Positions 36,812 through 45,789 of a DNA stretch of 64,000 nt are shown here, in pieces. The DNA comes from Thiodiazotropha sp040506975 (GTDB lineage Bacteria; Pseudomonadota; Gammaproteobacteria; Chromatiales; Chromatiaceae). How positions within the stretch are numbered: position 1 is the first letter of the stretch; each line of letters starts with the position of its first letter. The position numbers and the translations under genes were made by a program. The notes under the pieces were generated by a model. That model made no database searches. It was not told the origin of the DNA and saw nothing but the letters and a program-made list of their open reading frames with translations. The DNA lies in the NCBI GenBank assembly GCA_965211775.1, contig OZ242974.1, positions 2,108,001 to 2,172,000 of the forward strand, in the 5' to 3' direction.

Positions 36812-36823
36812 ATAATGGTTTCA

Positions 36824-37795
36824 TCAAGAGGGCAGAAAATCGATGGGATAGGAGACCACCGCGGTATCTACGTCCTTGGCGGGAAACTTAAACAGCTTGA
36901 TACGTGACACCAGCTTGCGTTCCAGTTTCTTATCGTTCAGCTCGGATGAAAGTATGACGCACCTGGTCACCTTTCCAGCAGGTGTTATCGTCAACTCCAA
37001 CACTACCTTGCCGCGCAGTGTGGGGTCTTTCCGCAAGGCGCGATTGTAGAGTGCGTAGACAGCCCCTTTGTTCTGATCGAAGACCACCTGTATCTCTTCA
37101 CGGGTACGGTTCCCTTTGAAGTTCTTGCCTTTGCCCTTTCCGCGGGCCGCCGCTTTCGTCTCCTCGCTGATGGCGCTGCTCTGCACCTCGGTCGTTCGGC
37201 GTCCCGAGAGTCCGGCGCCTCCCGTCTCACTGCTCAGGGCCGCGGTATTGATCCCGCCACTTCCGCTGGCGACGCCGGATGAGATGATCGAACGTTGGCT
37301 GCGGTATGTCTTCTTACCGGTGGTCGATAGTTTCTGTACACCCTTGACACTCGATTCGATCCGCTCTTCGCGCAGGTCCGCCAATTGATCGGCGAAAGCC
37401 AGCAGGCCCGCGCTTGCCGCTTTCTTGCGCGCGTCCTCTTTAGTCGGCTTTTTCTTCGCCACCTGCTTTTCCGGCGGCTTTTGCGGTTCGGGTTTCTTCT
37501 TCTCTTCCGGCTTCTTCTTCTCCGGTTTTTTCTTCTCGGGTTCCGGCAGCTTCTTCTTGACGATCTTTTTCGGTTTCGGCGGCTCTTTCTTCTGCTCGAG
37601 GATCAGTCTCGCCAGCCGGGGCGGCAGGGTCTGTTTCTTGAAACGTTCTTTTTCCGGCAGCTCGATCATCGGCACGATGGCGCCTGACAGCAGCGCGATG
37701 ATGAGTACCACCAGGGCGATGATCTGAAATCGCCGCTCGTCGGCGGATGCCGTGTACCAGGGTAGATAGGTGGAGTGTCGATAGGAGGCGCTCAC
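36824..37795 (-). CDS. TonB-like protein with AgmX/PglI C-terminal domain
   Basis: The 323-residue protein has an N-terminal membrane anchor (FQIIALVVLIIALLSGAIVPM), a very long Lys/Pro/Glu-rich periplasm-spanning segment (about residues 60-130), a Gly/Ser/Thr-rich middle and a C-terminal AgmX/PglI-type domain (RTREEIQVVFDQNKGAVYALYN, GKVVLELTITPAGKVTRCVILSS). This is the architecture of TonB-type energy transducers and of GltG/GltJ-like proteins of the Myxococcus gliding machine. GTG start in a GTGA overlap with the ExbD gene upstream. It is the last gene of the nine-gene operon. Confidence 0.88.
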   Translation of the reverse strand: MSASYRHSTYLPWYTASADERRFQIIALVVLIIALLSGAIVPMIELPEKERFKKQTLPPRLARLILEQKKEPPKPKKIVKKKLPEPEKKKPEKKKPEEKKKPEPQKPPEKQVAKKKPTKEDARKKAASAGLLAFADQLADLREERIESSVKGVQKLSTTGKKTYRSQRSIISSGVASGSGGINTAALSSETGGAGLSGRRTTEVQSSAISEETKAAARGKGKGKNFKGNRTREEIQVVFDQNKGAVYALYNRALRKDPTLRGKVVLELTITPAGKVTRCVILSSELNDKKLERKLVSRIKLFKFPAKDVDTAVVSYPIDFLPS

Positions 37796-38304
37796 AGCGG
37801 CTGTCCTCCATTGGGCTTTTCACTCTTTCTCAATACCGCCAGGGAGACGTGGGGGTATTCAGACTCGGCGCAGGTCGCCATGACGCGCTTCAGCAGGGTA
37901 TAGGGAATCGTCTTTTCACCCATGATGGTGATCTTGCCCCTGAAGGGTTCCAGGCGGCTGGTTTTGGATCTCTCCGCATGACGCTGCAGTTCGCTCTTCA
38001 AGGCGGGCAGCGTGGTCCCGCTGGGCAAGGGTTGTGCAAGGTCCATGACCCGGTGGCCCTGTACCAGGATCTCATTGTGATTGACCATCACCACCAGGGT
38101 CTCGCGGGGTTTCAAGCTTGCCACCGACTCGGGCAGGCTCAATGCCTTTGCGTTGGGCAGCACCTGAACCTCACCGGAATTGACCAGCAGGAAGAACACC
38201 AGGATGGTAAAGATATCCATCAGGGAGACCAGGTTGAGTACGGCATGGCCTTTGTTTCGCCGATGATGACGATCCATGCGTTTCGCCCGGCGTGACATCT
38301 TCAT
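37792..38304 (-). CDS. ExbD/TolR-family protein (proton-path Asp present)
   Basis: The 170-residue protein has one N-terminal membrane segment (LVSLMDIFTILVFFLLVNSG) carrying Asp30, the residue that takes protons in ExbD/TolR stators, and a periplasmic domain. It overlaps its neighbours by four bases on both sides. With the TolQ/ExbB protein two genes upstream it should form a proton-driven stator in the inner membrane. Confidence 0.88.
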   Translation of the reverse strand: MKMSRRAKRMDRHHRRNKGHAVLNLVSLMDIFTILVFFLLVNSGEVQVLPNAKALSLPESVASLKPRETLVVMVNHNEILVQGHRVMDLAQPLPSGTTLPALKSELQRHAERSKTSRLEPFRGKITIMGEKTIPYTLLKRVMATCAESEYPHVSLAVLRKSEKPNGGQPL

Positions 38305-38819
38305 GATGCGTTACCTTCGTCCTGCTTCTGCGCGGCTGCCGGCGGGGCATCGCCCAACGCAATACCGGGGAACAATTCATACTGAACGAGGGTGCCGGCT
38401 TCCAAGTTCTCTGTCATGCGCACGGCATCCATCACCTGCACCATGGTTTCATATTTGGTATTCGGTTCCGACAGGATGAAGATGTTGCGTTTATCCTGAA
38501 AGCGTACCTTGATCTGAACCAGCAGCTCGTTCAAACCTTTCACGTCGTAACCATCCGGGGTGCTCTTCAGACGTCTGATCAGGCCGCCTTCCCGATCCGC
38601 AACCTCGAGGCTGTCGGGGCGGATGATCACTTCCAGCTGAAGCTCTTTGATCGCCTTCAGGGTGCCTTCACTGGCAGGGGGAAGATAGAGCTCGATAATG
38701 GAAAATCTGGAAAACGCGGCGGTGATCAGCAAAAAGGGGATCAGGATCACCATCAGGTTGAGGAAGGCTGTAATGTTCAGCTCTTCCCCCTGTCGATGGC
38801 GCCTCAGCCGTTCTCTCAT
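38301..38819 (-). CDS. ExbD/TolR-family protein with Asn at the proton-path position
   Basis: The 172-residue protein has the ExbD/TolR layout: basic N-terminus, single membrane segment NITAFLNLMVILIPFLLITA, periplasmic domain. The aspartate normally found in this segment is replaced by Asn21, so this subunit cannot take part in proton transfer in the usual way. It likely pairs with the neighbouring Asp-containing ExbD in an asymmetric stator (inference). ATGA overlaps with both neighbours. Confidence 0.87.
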   Translation of the reverse strand: MRERLRRHRQGEELNITAFLNLMVILIPFLLITAAFSRFSIIELYLPPASEGTLKAIKELQLEVIIRPDSLEVADREGGLIRRLKSTPDGYDVKGLNELLVQIKVRFQDKRNIFILSEPNTKYETMVQVMDAVRMTENLEAGTLVQYELFPGIALGDAPPAAAQKQDEGNAS

Positions 38820-39469
38820 GCCTTGCTCTGTGTGCTGAATGCCTGTTCGCTGAAGATGCTGAGGAATTTCACCGAGGCCATCTCCAGGCTGTCGACGATG
38901 GCGGTGGTCTTACTCTGCAGCAGTGCATACACCAGCAACAGGGGGATGGCCGCCATCAGGCCGAAGGCGGTTGTGTTCATGGCCACCGAGATACTGGCTG
39001 ACAGCAGGTCCGCCTTCTCCGCGGGATCGGCGTTGGAGACGGCGGTAAAGGCCTGAATCAGACCGATGATGGTGCCCAACAGGCCGAGCAGGGTAGCGAT
39101 ATTGGCAAGCGTGCTGAGATAGTGGGTGCGTTTTTCCATCCGCGGGATCGCCTCCATCAATCCCTCCTCCATGGCCACCTCCACATCGTCCCGGCGCCTT
39201 GCGGTACGTGCCCGTGCCAGGCCGTAGGTCAACATGGTGCCGATGGCGGTCTTGGATTTGTTGGCGGTCTCCATGGCGGACTTGAAGTCGCCGTCATTGA
39301 GATGGGGCAGGACCTTTCTCCAGGTGCGCTTGTTGCTGCCGGTCTGTATGGTCAGAAAGACCCAGCGTTCGATGGCTATCGCCACGCCCCCTGCAAAGAT
39401 CAGCAGGATAGGGTACATAAAGAGTCCGCCTTCCTGAAAAAATCGGATGATGGGGTCGATGAGCTCCAT
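38816..39469 (-). CDS. MotA/TolQ/ExbB-family proton channel
   Basis: This channel protein (217 residues) has three membrane segments: about residues 17-38, then LLGLLGTIIGLIQAF and ISVAMNTTAFGLMAAIPLLLVYALL, the two segments that line the ion path and carry the conserved Thr residues. It forms a complex with the two ExbD-like proteins encoded next. GGAGAATCCT precedes ATG 39469. Confidence 0.92.
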   Translation of the reverse strand: MELIDPIIRFFQEGGLFMYPILLIFAGGVAIAIERWVFLTIQTGSNKRTWRKVLPHLNDGDFKSAMETANKSKTAIGTMLTYGLARARTARRRDDVEVAMEEGLMEAIPRMEKRTHYLSTLANIATLLGLLGTIIGLIQAFTAVSNADPAEKADLLSASISVAMNTTAFGLMAAIPLLLVYALLQSKTTAIVDSLEMASVKFLSIFSEQAFSTQSKA

Positions 39470-39599
39470 AGGATTCTCCGTTGTTTAACGCCTGAATATC
39501 GGTTTACTGTAAATATATGCATCCACTGGTGGATAAAAACACACATCTGATGCAAGAAGTCGGGTTGTTTCAGTCATGCGGCACCATGCAATGGATTCT

Positions 39600-39887
39600 T
39601 TACGGTTTTTCACTGAATGTCTGGTACCAATCGATCTGTCTGCGAAATACATCACGGTCCAGCGGAGCAAACAGCTCATCTCTGCGACCTGTTTCAGGGG
39701 GCATCATATTGGTGAGGCGCTTGGCTGAACGCCAGGGCACTACATAGAGTATATTGGGCGACTCTTTGTTGCCGAAGATGGCCGTGCCCTCCAGGTCGAG
39801 ACGCTGTTCCGCATGCAGATTATGTGACGACAGCAACAACACAGTCATCGCTATCATCAACACGCTTTTATGTAGCCTTTTCATCAT
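39600..39887 (-). CDS. Small exported protein of unknown function
   Basis: The 95-residue product has a clear signal peptide (MMKRLHKSVLMIAMTVLLLS, cleavage near HAEQ) and a mature part of about 70 residues with no recognised motif (TAIFGNKESPNILYVVPWR). It lies in the operon between the TPR lipoprotein and the TolQ-like gene, so it probably serves the same machine. GGAAAGCGG ribosome-binding site. Confidence 0.75.
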   Translation of the reverse strand: MMKRLHKSVLMIAMTVLLLSSHNLHAEQRLDLEGTAIFGNKESPNILYVVPWRSAKRLTNMMPPETGRRDELFAPLDRDVFRRQIDWYQTFSEKP

Positions 39888-39899
39888 ATCCGCTTTCCG

Positions 39900-40547
39900 C
39901 TATTTTGATGACTTGATGCGCCGTTCGAGATCCAGAATCCAGCCGCCAATCTCCTTATCTTTCGTGTCGCCCAATGCCTGGCAGCGCTTATAGTGCTGCA
40001 GCGCCAGTTCGGGTTTGCTCAGATAAAGATCGTAAAGGATTCCCAGATTACGGTGAGCGAACAGGTAATCGGGTTCGATTTTCAGGGCCGTGCGATAGGT
40101 CTGCTCCGCCTGCTGAAACTTTCCCTGCATCCTGAGTGCAACACCCAGTTGGTTATGGGCGGGCAGGCTGTCCGGCTTCAACTCAATGGCGGTAGTAAAT
40201 GACTCTGCGGCCCTGGCCGGTTCACCTTCATTCAGCTGTATGATTCCCAGGTTGATGTGGGGACCAGGCAAGCGGGGATTTTGATCGATCAATGCCTGCA
40301 GGTTCAGTTTCGCCTTGTCGATTTTATCCTGACGCATCAACGCGACAGCCGCATCGAATCTTTTTTGCAGTTGCGGGTCGGCACTGCTCGATTGGTCAGC
40401 CCCAACCTCACTGATTACAGGCCTGACTTTGTCTTTAGTCGCTGTGGTCGTAGCGCTGCATCCCGATAGAAGCAGGAAAATTGAGATCATACCTGAGACA
40501 AGACTGACGCCTGTCCATTTGCGGGAATGGATACTAATTGATTGCAT
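39900..40547 (-). CDS. TPR-repeat lipoprotein (GltE-like)
   Basis: The protein is 215 residues from ATG 40547 (GAGG nine bases upstream); an in-frame ATG at 40580 is less likely. Lipobox LLLSGC, then TPR motifs (AKLNLQALIDQNPRLPGPHINLGIIQ; AAESFTTAIELKPDSLPAHNQLG; AEQTYRTALKIEPDYLFAHRNLG). TPR lipoproteins act as outer-membrane-side scaffolds; in the Agl-Glt machine GltE has this build. Starts within the last codons of the 944-residue TPR gene. Confidence 0.85.
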   Translation of the reverse strand: MQSISIHSRKWTGVSLVSGMISIFLLLSGCSATTTATKDKVRPVISEVGADQSSSADPQLQKRFDAAVALMRQDKIDKAKLNLQALIDQNPRLPGPHINLGIIQLNEGEPARAAESFTTAIELKPDSLPAHNQLGVALRMQGKFQQAEQTYRTALKIEPDYLFAHRNLGILYDLYLSKPELALQHYKRCQALGDTKDKEIGGWILDLERRIKSSK

Positions 40548-43368
40548 CGATCCACGCCTCCCGCTTCTCCTGTTTTGCATAGCGCCCGGGTAAAAGTTTT
40601 GCCAGTGCGTTGAAGCTCTTTATTACCCACTCGTCATAGATACCGCCGGACACTCTTTCGATATTTGATTCGTAGAGCGAGATCGCCTTCTCTTCAAACG
40701 GAAAGGCCTGCTCTTCCAGCAGAATCTCGTATTGCTCCAATTCATCCGTGTTCAATCCCTTCGGTCTCTCGGACTCCATCAAGGCTGTGCCGAACTGCCG
40801 GTACATTTCACCGATTTGGTAAGTGGCACTGGTCGTGACCTCGGCCACGCCATACTTGACCGCCTTTTTATAGGCGCTGATGGCAGTCTGCATCTGTTGC
40901 TTTTTACGCTTCAGATTTTTCTCCAGCGGCGCCTTCAGCTTAATACCCTGGAAACGCTTCATGTTTGCCTCTGCAAGTTGCAAAGACGCTTGAGCCGCCA
41001 GGTAGCGCGTGCGGTCACTGCGTTGCTTTCCAGCACCTGCATCGATCTTGATCAACTCCTTCAGCCACCAGTCCCGCTTACCCTTTTCACCTCTCTTATG
41101 GTAAAGCTCAACCAGTTTTTGTCCGCCCTCCATCGCTTGTTCAACCGGAGCCGGAAAGGCCTTGATATAGCTTTTGTAAGCGGCAATCGCCTGCTTCTCT
41201 TTGCCCGCTTTTCCATACAGCTCCGCAGAGCGCCAGCCGGCTTCACGGCGTAATTCGGGGGAGGATGCCTGGGTGGACAGAGTCGCCAGTTCCGCAGCCG
41301 CCTTGAGGGGTTGCTTGGTCTCCATGTAGGCGACAGCCAGTTTACTGTTGACCTCCGGTATCAACTCGCTTTTCGGGTATTTGGCCTTATAGGATTCCAG
41401 GATTTTAACCGAACCGGCCCAGTCTCCTGCAGCGATCAGGCTGGCGGCGGCATCATATTCCGCAGTGGACAATATCTCTGCTTTCGGTGCCTGCTTACCG
41501 ATGCGCATAAAGGCTTGAGCCGCCCCTTTGTGATTGCCCTGGGAGCGTAGTGCCGCACCCTGTTGGTAGATGCTCGCAGCCAGTCTCTCCTGAAGGAGTT
41601 TTTTCTCCTTGGCTTTGCCGGGTAGCAGCTTCAGTGCCTGTTGATAGGCGGTTTCGGCAGCCGGGTAGTCCTTTTGCTCGAAGGCGGCGTGTGCGGCTAT
41701 TGTCCAGGCAGTGCGCCGCAGTTTTTTCTCGGCGGGCGGGGTTTGATTGGCAACCTGCAACGCGGCGCCCCGGGCTCGTCCAACATGCTTGAGCTGCAGC
41801 AGCTGATCAGCCGCTTCAGTCAAAACCGCGGCTCTGCGCGGATCCTTGGGGAAGATATCGCAATATTTCAGGGCACTCTCGACACCCTGCCGGCGCCAGG
41901 CCTCCCGTTTGTCTTCCGGCAGCTGTTTACTCTGAGCGGCGTAGGCGAGGAGGGCGGCATAGCCCGCTTCAGCCTGTTTGTCATGGGCCGGCAGATTGTA
42001 TGCGCTGTCTTCATAGGCGATAACGGCTTCAGGATACTTTTTTAATTCGAACAGCAATTCGCCGAGCAGGAAACTGATGCTGCCCGCAGTCGGATCATCG
42101 GAGAATGTATCCAGGTACAACCGATACCAGCGGGCAGCTTCGGCGCCTTGTTCCGTCTGCTGGGCAGCGATCCTCTTATCCTTGCTTTTTTTGTATTCCT
42201 GGGCCAATGCATGGTGGTATTCAGCAAGCTCCTTCAGGTAGTCCCTCAATTGCTGATTCAACCAGGCCTGATTCTCTCCATCCTGTTTGTTCCAGGGATC
42301 ACTCCCCACGGCGTAGTGTTGGACAAATGATTTTTTACTTTCGATGGCGCGTCTGGGGAAGCCATTCTCGGTATAGATGTCGACTACCTTTACTGACAGG
42401 CGCGGCGACTGGGGATGGTCCGGGGAGAGATCCACAAAGGCCAGATAGGCGTCTGCCGCATCCTGGATGCGTTCCTGCTTAAGGTAGAGGTCACCCAGTC
42501 CCTGATAGATCATGTACTCATAGTTGCGGTGACCCTTACTGTCGAAATATCGGCTGATACGCTTTGCGCCACCGAGTTCAGAGAAGGTCAGGCTAATGAC
42601 CCTGATGGTCTCTTTCAGCAGCTTCTGATCTGCGGGAGAGAGTTTGCCGACATCAATCTGCTCCTTCTCTTTCAGGTTTCGATCGAGTAGCTGTGTGAAT
42701 GAATCGAGTCCCTGTTCGATATTTCGCTGTTTGAACAGTGACCAGCCATGTTTGAAAAGCGCCCGATCGTAGTAGGGTGTCTCTTTGCGTTGCTGAAGAA
42801 TGGCTTCGTATGCCGATTCGGCGCGGTTGAACTGCTGTACGACAAAAAAATGTTCGCCACGCCGGAATTGTGCTTCCTGCCAATAGGGGCTGTCGGGGTG
42901 TTGTGTGACCAGGGCGCGCAGGGTCAGCATCATGGTGTTTATGTCACCTTTCAGCTCATATGCCCTGGCCAGTTGATACAGGACAAGGTCCCGTGATGCA
43001 TAGTTCGGATCCTTACGCAACAAGGATTCATACAATTTGATCGACTTGGATAACTCGGCATCGCTGGGGACAGGCTCGTCCGTTGATTGCAACAGCCTGG
43101 TTTCACTGCGCTCCAGCTCGAGGTCCGCCAGACGACGGGTCGCTTCGCTGTTGAGTCGTTGATCGGGATTCAATTCCAGGATGGCACGATAATTTTCTAT
43201 AACTTCGTTACGGTCAGTGGGGGTGAGTGCCTGTTTTTCGACTTTTATCGGTTGCTTTTGAATATCCGCAAGGGTGGGTTCATCGGATTTCGATTTGCCT
43301 GACATCGGCAGGTTTGCGCACCCGTAGAGCGCGATGCCGAGTAGAGAAATCGAGAGTGGCAGCCTCAT
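40534..43368 (-). CDS. Large multi-TPR lipoprotein
   Basis: The 944-residue lipoprotein (lipobox ALYGC, Cys17) is almost entirely TPR/TPR-like helical repeats (for example YLAFVDLSPDHPQSPRL, FPKDPRRAAVLTEAADQLL, AETAYQQALKLLPGKAKEKK). The long solenoid suggests a periplasmic or outer-membrane scaffold spanning partners. It overlaps the previous gene by four bases. Comparable long TPR proteins (AgmK/GltI) belong to the Myxococcus gliding machine; homology is inferred from architecture only. Confidence 0.85.
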   Translation of the reverse strand: MRLPLSISLLGIALYGCANLPMSGKSKSDEPTLADIQKQPIKVEKQALTPTDRNEVIENYRAILELNPDQRLNSEATRRLADLELERSETRLLQSTDEPVPSDAELSKSIKLYESLLRKDPNYASRDLVLYQLARAYELKGDINTMMLTLRALVTQHPDSPYWQEAQFRRGEHFFVVQQFNRAESAYEAILQQRKETPYYDRALFKHGWSLFKQRNIEQGLDSFTQLLDRNLKEKEQIDVGKLSPADQKLLKETIRVISLTFSELGGAKRISRYFDSKGHRNYEYMIYQGLGDLYLKQERIQDAADAYLAFVDLSPDHPQSPRLSVKVVDIYTENGFPRRAIESKKSFVQHYAVGSDPWNKQDGENQAWLNQQLRDYLKELAEYHHALAQEYKKSKDKRIAAQQTEQGAEAARWYRLYLDTFSDDPTAGSISFLLGELLFELKKYPEAVIAYEDSAYNLPAHDKQAEAGYAALLAYAAQSKQLPEDKREAWRRQGVESALKYCDIFPKDPRRAAVLTEAADQLLQLKHVGRARGAALQVANQTPPAEKKLRRTAWTIAAHAAFEQKDYPAAETAYQQALKLLPGKAKEKKLLQERLAASIYQQGAALRSQGNHKGAAQAFMRIGKQAPKAEILSTAEYDAAASLIAAGDWAGSVKILESYKAKYPKSELIPEVNSKLAVAYMETKQPLKAAAELATLSTQASSPELRREAGWRSAELYGKAGKEKQAIAAYKSYIKAFPAPVEQAMEGGQKLVELYHKRGEKGKRDWWLKELIKIDAGAGKQRSDRTRYLAAQASLQLAEANMKRFQGIKLKAPLEKNLKRKKQQMQTAISAYKKAVKYGVAEVTTSATYQIGEMYRQFGTALMESERPKGLNTDELEQYEILLEEQAFPFEEKAISLYESNIERVSGGIYDEWVIKSFNALAKLLPGRYAKQEKREAWIDAIN

Positions 43369-45221
43369 CTCTCCTCCCCTGCCCTTGCGCTGCTGATATC
43401 CAGCAGGTTGGCGACGCCGAATCTGGCCTGGACGAGATAGTTGTTGATCAGGCTGCGCCGTTGTTCGAGTCTTTCAAGTGCCATCTCCCGCAACAGCTCA
43501 GTCTCCTCTTGCCGTAGTGCCTTCACCTGCCTATGAAGCCCCGGCAGAGCCTTCTCGAGTTGTTCGATACGGCTGGAGAATGCATCGAATCGCCCCTCGG
43601 CCTCGGCGCGGGCCCTGGCCAATTCGCTCTCCTTTTGATGTGCCGTCTCAATGCTTTGTTCCAGCTCAATCATCTGTTTCTTCAATGACCAGACTCTGGC
43701 GGGATGTTCAGTGGCTATCCGCCAGGTGAGAATGCCTTCCATCAAGCGCGCCATCTCTTTCTGAGGAGCCAGTCGTCCGCCAGTGTCGTGTTGTTTAATG
43801 ATCCGTTTGATTTTATTGATTCGCTCTATCCAGGTTTTCTCCTGCTGGTTGGCAAGGGCAAATGGCGGTTCTTCTGTTGTTGCAACCTGTTCGTAGAGTC
43901 TCTTTAACTGCTCTTTTCTGTCAACGACCTGTTTCAGATTCTCTCCTTTCAGGTGTTCATCAACACGAGGCAGTTTTCGGTTATATGCCACCAACTGGTT
44001 ACTGAGCATTGTGCGATATGAACTGATTTTTTCCCGCCACTGCTGAAGATTTTTCTCCATGTGGCCCAAGTCGCGGTAGTCCTGCAGTCGTTCCTGAAAG
44101 GCATTGCCGGAGAGAAGATAGGACAACAGCGAGCGCTTTGGTGAATCGATTCCCGTGTCGTTATCGATCAGCAGATTGTCAGGGAACGTATCATCTCTTA
44201 CTTGGCTGAGCAGCTGATCCAATTGAGTGAGCGATGCGTCATAGGTTGCGATGGCGTCGCGATAACCCTGCAACGACTGCTGTTCGGCCGCCAGCTGAGA
44301 GAGTACATAGGGAATAGCGAGCTTTGCCTCCAGCACAGCCGGATCACTGGCATTGCGTTCAGCCAGGAGTTGCCAGGGGGCCAGCGCCTGCTCCTGCTGA
44401 CTCAGTTGGAGTGAAGCCCAACCCAAACCCAACAGCGCCTGGCTGCTGGCCGGGCTTTTGAGACGGACACGTTGTAGCGCCTGTTGTGCATTTGCCGGTT
44501 GCTGCAACTCCAAGAAAAGGTAACCCAAGGCAAGATTTGCCCTGTCCCTGATGGATTTTGCTTCATTGTCATCATTTTCATCAATCCCGCCACCGATCTC
44601 CTGCAGCAAGGCCAATACCATCTCCGGTTGATCGTTGCGCAGGTAAGCGATGGCCTGATTGTAACGACCATACAGTGTCCATTCGCTTTGCTGTGAAATC
44701 TTGTTGAGGTCAGCGAGCGCATCAGATTCGTTTTTCTGCAGTAGGCCGATAAGTCCGCTTAAATGGTGCTTTTCGTCATTGGCTTCAGGCTTCAGATTTT
44801 CATCGATCTGGTTTAAAGCGCTTTTCGCAGCCTTCATGTTACCCCGGCGATGGCGGGATTTGCCCAGCTGTAACCAGGCGCGGTTCAACACTTCCGGAGA
44901 TTTGCTGTTTTGCAGAATTCTGTTGAACAGTCCTTCTGCCGTATTCGGCATGCCATAGGCCAGATAGAGTCCGCCGAGCAGCAACTCCGGTTCATCCGCA
45001 TAGGCCTGCATCAATCCCTGTTTCCTGGCGGCAAGAAGGCGAACGATTGCGGGAAAATAGTTCTGCTGATAGAGCTGAAACAGGGCGTCGCCATAGTGCA
45101 GGTCACGCAGCTCCCCAGGCTCGCCGGTAGTGATATCCGCAGTTGTACAGAGAGGTGTGGCGAGTGAGAGCGTGAGAAGAATGCGGGAGGTCAGGCCGGA
45201 TAGCACCCGTATTACTCCCAC
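43365..45221 (-). CDS. Exported TPR and coiled-coil protein
   Basis: Up to 618 residues; GTG 45221 overlaps the upstream gene and GTG 45206 is an alternative with GGGAG eight bases away. Signal peptide (SRILLTLSLATPLCTTA), TPR-type repeats in the first 300 residues (GLFNRILQNSKSPEVLNRAWLQLG; RANLALGYLFLELQQPANA) and a long charged coiled coil in the last 200 (ELEQSIETAHQKESELARAR). A periplasmic assembly factor or strut of the ExbBD/AgmX machine is the likely role. Confidence 0.82.
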   Translation of the reverse strand: MGVIRVLSGLTSRILLTLSLATPLCTTADITTGEPGELRDLHYGDALFQLYQQNYFPAIVRLLAARKQGLMQAYADEPELLLGGLYLAYGMPNTAEGLFNRILQNSKSPEVLNRAWLQLGKSRHRRGNMKAAKSALNQIDENLKPEANDEKHHLSGLIGLLQKNESDALADLNKISQQSEWTLYGRYNQAIAYLRNDQPEMVLALLQEIGGGIDENDDNEAKSIRDRANLALGYLFLELQQPANAQQALQRVRLKSPASSQALLGLGWASLQLSQQEQALAPWQLLAERNASDPAVLEAKLAIPYVLSQLAAEQQSLQGYRDAIATYDASLTQLDQLLSQVRDDTFPDNLLIDNDTGIDSPKRSLLSYLLSGNAFQERLQDYRDLGHMEKNLQQWREKISSYRTMLSNQLVAYNRKLPRVDEHLKGENLKQVVDRKEQLKRLYEQVATTEEPPFALANQQEKTWIERINKIKRIIKQHDTGGRLAPQKEMARLMEGILTWRIATEHPARVWSLKKQMIELEQSIETAHQKESELARARAEAEGRFDAFSSRIEQLEKALPGLHRQVKALRQEETELLREMALERLEQRRSLINNYLVQARFGVANLLDISSARAGEER

Positions 45222-45739
45222 TCCCGGATTTCAAAGTCCGGCTGTTGCAGGGCGACACTGTCGACGATTTTCAGTTCCAGGTATTTCGGGCCGATCCCTT
45301 TGCTAAAGCTGACAGTCGCGCCCCGTTTGTAATCTCTTCCCTTCGGACCCACCTCTGTGAAGAAGGCAACCAGTTCATGTTCACCCGACTTGATGTTCCC
45401 CAGGTAGAGGCGTTGTACACCGCCCCGTTGCAGTGCCTTCACCTCCCGCTCGGTATAGAGATGGTTGGTGAGTTCCTTGTTGTCTATATGCAATTGCACA
45501 GAGTCAAGTTTAAAATAGTTGCCGATATCCAGGGAGAGAAAGATCGATACCTGGGTATTGCCTGGGAACAGCAGCTCCTCCTCCAGGATGAAGAGTTCTC
45601 GATTGAGCTCGATCACAGCCTTTTTCAGATCCTCGACCTGTGTATCAAGGCCCTTACCCTTATCACTCAAGGGCTCGGCAGAGAGAGAGAAACCGAGGCA
45701 GCATAGCAGCAGAAGTGCATTTCGGATTAATGTCTTCAA
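45212..45739 (-). CDS. Exported protein of unknown function, first gene of the operon
   Basis: The 175-residue protein has a signal peptide (ALLLLCCLGFSLSAEP), a short coiled coil (LDTQVEDLKKAVIELNREL) and a beta-rich domain (VSIFLSLDIGNYFKLDSVQLHI, KSGEHELVAFFTEVGPKGR). The start is TTG 45739, with no in-frame ATG upstream before the IS. Its stop overlaps the following gene by ten bases. The IS1595 element ends 50 bp upstream, so the native promoter region has been displaced. Confidence 0.8.
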   Translation of the reverse strand: MKTLIRNALLLLCCLGFSLSAEPLSDKGKGLDTQVEDLKKAVIELNRELFILEEELLFPGNTQVSIFLSLDIGNYFKLDSVQLHIDNKELTNHLYTEREVKALQRGGVQRLYLGNIKSGEHELVAFFTEVGPKGRDYKRGATVSFSKGIGPKYLELKIVDSVALQQPDFEIREWE

Positions 45740-45789
45740 GATATTGATTCCCAGATCATTCTAAGCAGCGTCATGAAACAATAAATCTA

